A DNA stretch of 64,000 nt from Balaenoptera acutorostrata (taxonomy: Eukaryota > Chordata > Mammalia > Artiodactyla > Balaenopteridae). The stretch is taken from positions 33,879,389 to 33,943,388 of the forward strand of contig NC_080077.1 in the NCBI RefSeq assembly GCF_949987535.1, written 5' to 3'. A model generated the notes under the pieces. That model searched no databases. It was not told the DNA's origin and saw only the letters and a program-made list of their open reading frames with translations. Below are positions 63,021 to 64,000 of this stretch, in pieces; position 1 is the stretch's first letter, and the number at the start of each line of letters is the position of its first letter. Made by a program: the position numbers and the translations under genes.

Positions 63021-63935
63021 TTGACATATGATTTATCACACTGTCTGATGAATTTGAAATTATACTGAGATTCAGGGACCTAGAGTCTCAGATATTATAT
63101 AATAGTAACTCTAGCAATTAGTTTGATATGTTTTATTTTGAGGGAACCTATTCTGATTCCTAATAAGCACTGTTTATGCTACACTGGAGATTGAAATCAA
63201 TCTGTTTCTTATATTCTACAATACTTTCCTTTATAAAACCTGGAATGACATTTCACTGCTTTCCATCCTGTGACAAATTTCATATTTTCATGATTTTGCA
63301 AATATTTTTCATAGATGGCTCTTAATCACACTGCAAATTCTATCAGTATTCTAGGGTATAATTCACGTGGACCTTCAAATCAAACTCATTTAATCAGCTA
63401 AAAGTGTGATTACTCTCTCTCACAATCTCCAGGTACCATTCTGCAGTGGATTTGAAACCCGAGTCTAATGCTTTTTAGCCAAGGCTCTGTAAGTTAAATT
63501 TTTTTAGGATTAATTTTCAGAGTTATAATGAAATGCTAATAATTCCTATCTTGGTAAGAGGTCAGATAGATTAAATAAGATAAGGTTTATAAAACACCTT
63601 AAATACAGTAGATTACAGTTATGAGATTATTTACTGAGGATATAGCTAATTGATTACCACAGATACTGACAGTGTTACAGACAACAGGGCAGATCAATGA
63701 TAGAGATTTATTTTATCCTTTTCATTTTAAAATAAGAATTGTGATAGAGTGAAAATAATATTTTCACAAACTATTTGGTCTTGAGAAGTTATTTGCACTA
63801 GCTGGGACTTCAATTTTCCCACGTAAAATATAGGAGAAATAATATTGACTATAGAGCTATAGTGATAAATGAGAATATATATGTTTATAAATAAATATAG
63901 GCATAGATGTATGTGTTATATAAACTATGAAAATT

Positions 63936-63953
63936 CTATCTATCTATCTATGT

Positions 63954-63989
<36 letters not shown>
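63936..63989. repeat. (CTAT)n and (GT)n microsatellites
   Basis: About four CTAT units (63,936-63,951), a short spacer and a (GT)n run to 63,989, close to the window edge. Confidence 0.95.
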
Positions 63990-63992
<3 letters not shown>

Positions 63993-64000
63993 GATTAGTA

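Larger units (their letters stand above)
1..64000 (-). other. LAMA2: LAMA2 gene body, internal part (11 exons and introns)
   Basis: LAMA2 encodes the laminin alpha-2 chain, a secreted basement-membrane protein of muscle, Schwann cells and placenta that binds alpha-dystroglycan and integrins. Eleven minus-strand exons match it in unbroken order: LE repeats, then coiled coil. Exon lengths from 5' to 3' are 125, 87, 194, 143, 99, 112, 163, 211, 117, 164 and 139 nt, total 1554. Intron phases after the first ten exons are 2, 2, 1, 0, 0, 1, 2, 0, 0, 2, and the last exon ends in phase 0. No stop or frameshift was found. Introns run from 705 bp to about 12.6 kb. LAMA1 is the closest paralogue. The assignment to alpha-2 rests on near-identity to the human alpha-2 sequence as I remember it. 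Confidence 0.96.

Overview
This is a mammalian nuclear window. On the minus strand it carries an internal part of one gene, LAMA2 (laminin subunit alpha-2, merosin). I place eleven coding exons, all with GT-AG borders. Spliced from high to low coordinate they give 1554 nt, or 518 codons, in one open frame with matching intron phases at all ten junctions. The first three exons (57,692 down to 46,793) encode the last laminin EGF-like (LE) repeats of the short arm. The other eight (35,038 down to 2,918) encode about 382 residues of the coiled-coil long arm (domains II/I), through which alpha-2 joins a beta and a gamma chain. The N-terminal domains lie beyond position 64,000, and the LG domains and the gene end lie before position 1. 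No second functional gene was found.

The host is most likely a cetacean. Five SINEs with the tRNA-like 'ggcttccctggtggc' head and (TAAA)n or A-rich tails look like the CHR-1/CHR-2 families of cetaceans and hippos. L1 3' ends of cetartiodactyl type are present, and no BovB or Bov-tA (ruminant) or PRE-1 (pig) element was seen. The species is not determined.

Layout, left to right. 1-495 L1 tail. 2,918-5,385 three coiled-coil exons. 5,386-12,701 intron with an inverted CHR SINE pair, MIR, MER5A and L2 pieces and a GA-rich tract. 12,702-14,391 two exons. 14,392-19,843 intron with MER5A, a SINE and a consensus CTCF motif. 19,844-19,955 exon. 19,956-32,508 large intron with L2, SINE, L1 and MaLR layers. 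32,509-35,038 two exons. 35,039-46,792 intron with a palindromic E-box cluster, three adjacent MER5A-like pieces, an MLT1 LTR, L1 and SINE copies and a possible solo LTR. 46,793-50,856 two LE exons with a hAT element between them. 50,857-57,567 intron with L2, L1 and an unidentified processed pseudogene. 57,568-57,692 LE exon. 57,693-64,000 intron with microsatellites, L1, L2, MIR and a decayed CR1/L3 reverse transcriptase.

I found no undescribed gene system. The least routine items are the processed pseudogene at 56,778-57,226, the E-box palindrome at 36,476, the CTCF motif at 18,416, the inverted SINE pair at 5,862-6,568 and the antisense CR1/L3 fragment near 62,600. Repeat family names come from remembered consensus sequences, and their boundaries are approximate except where target-site duplications are quoted.
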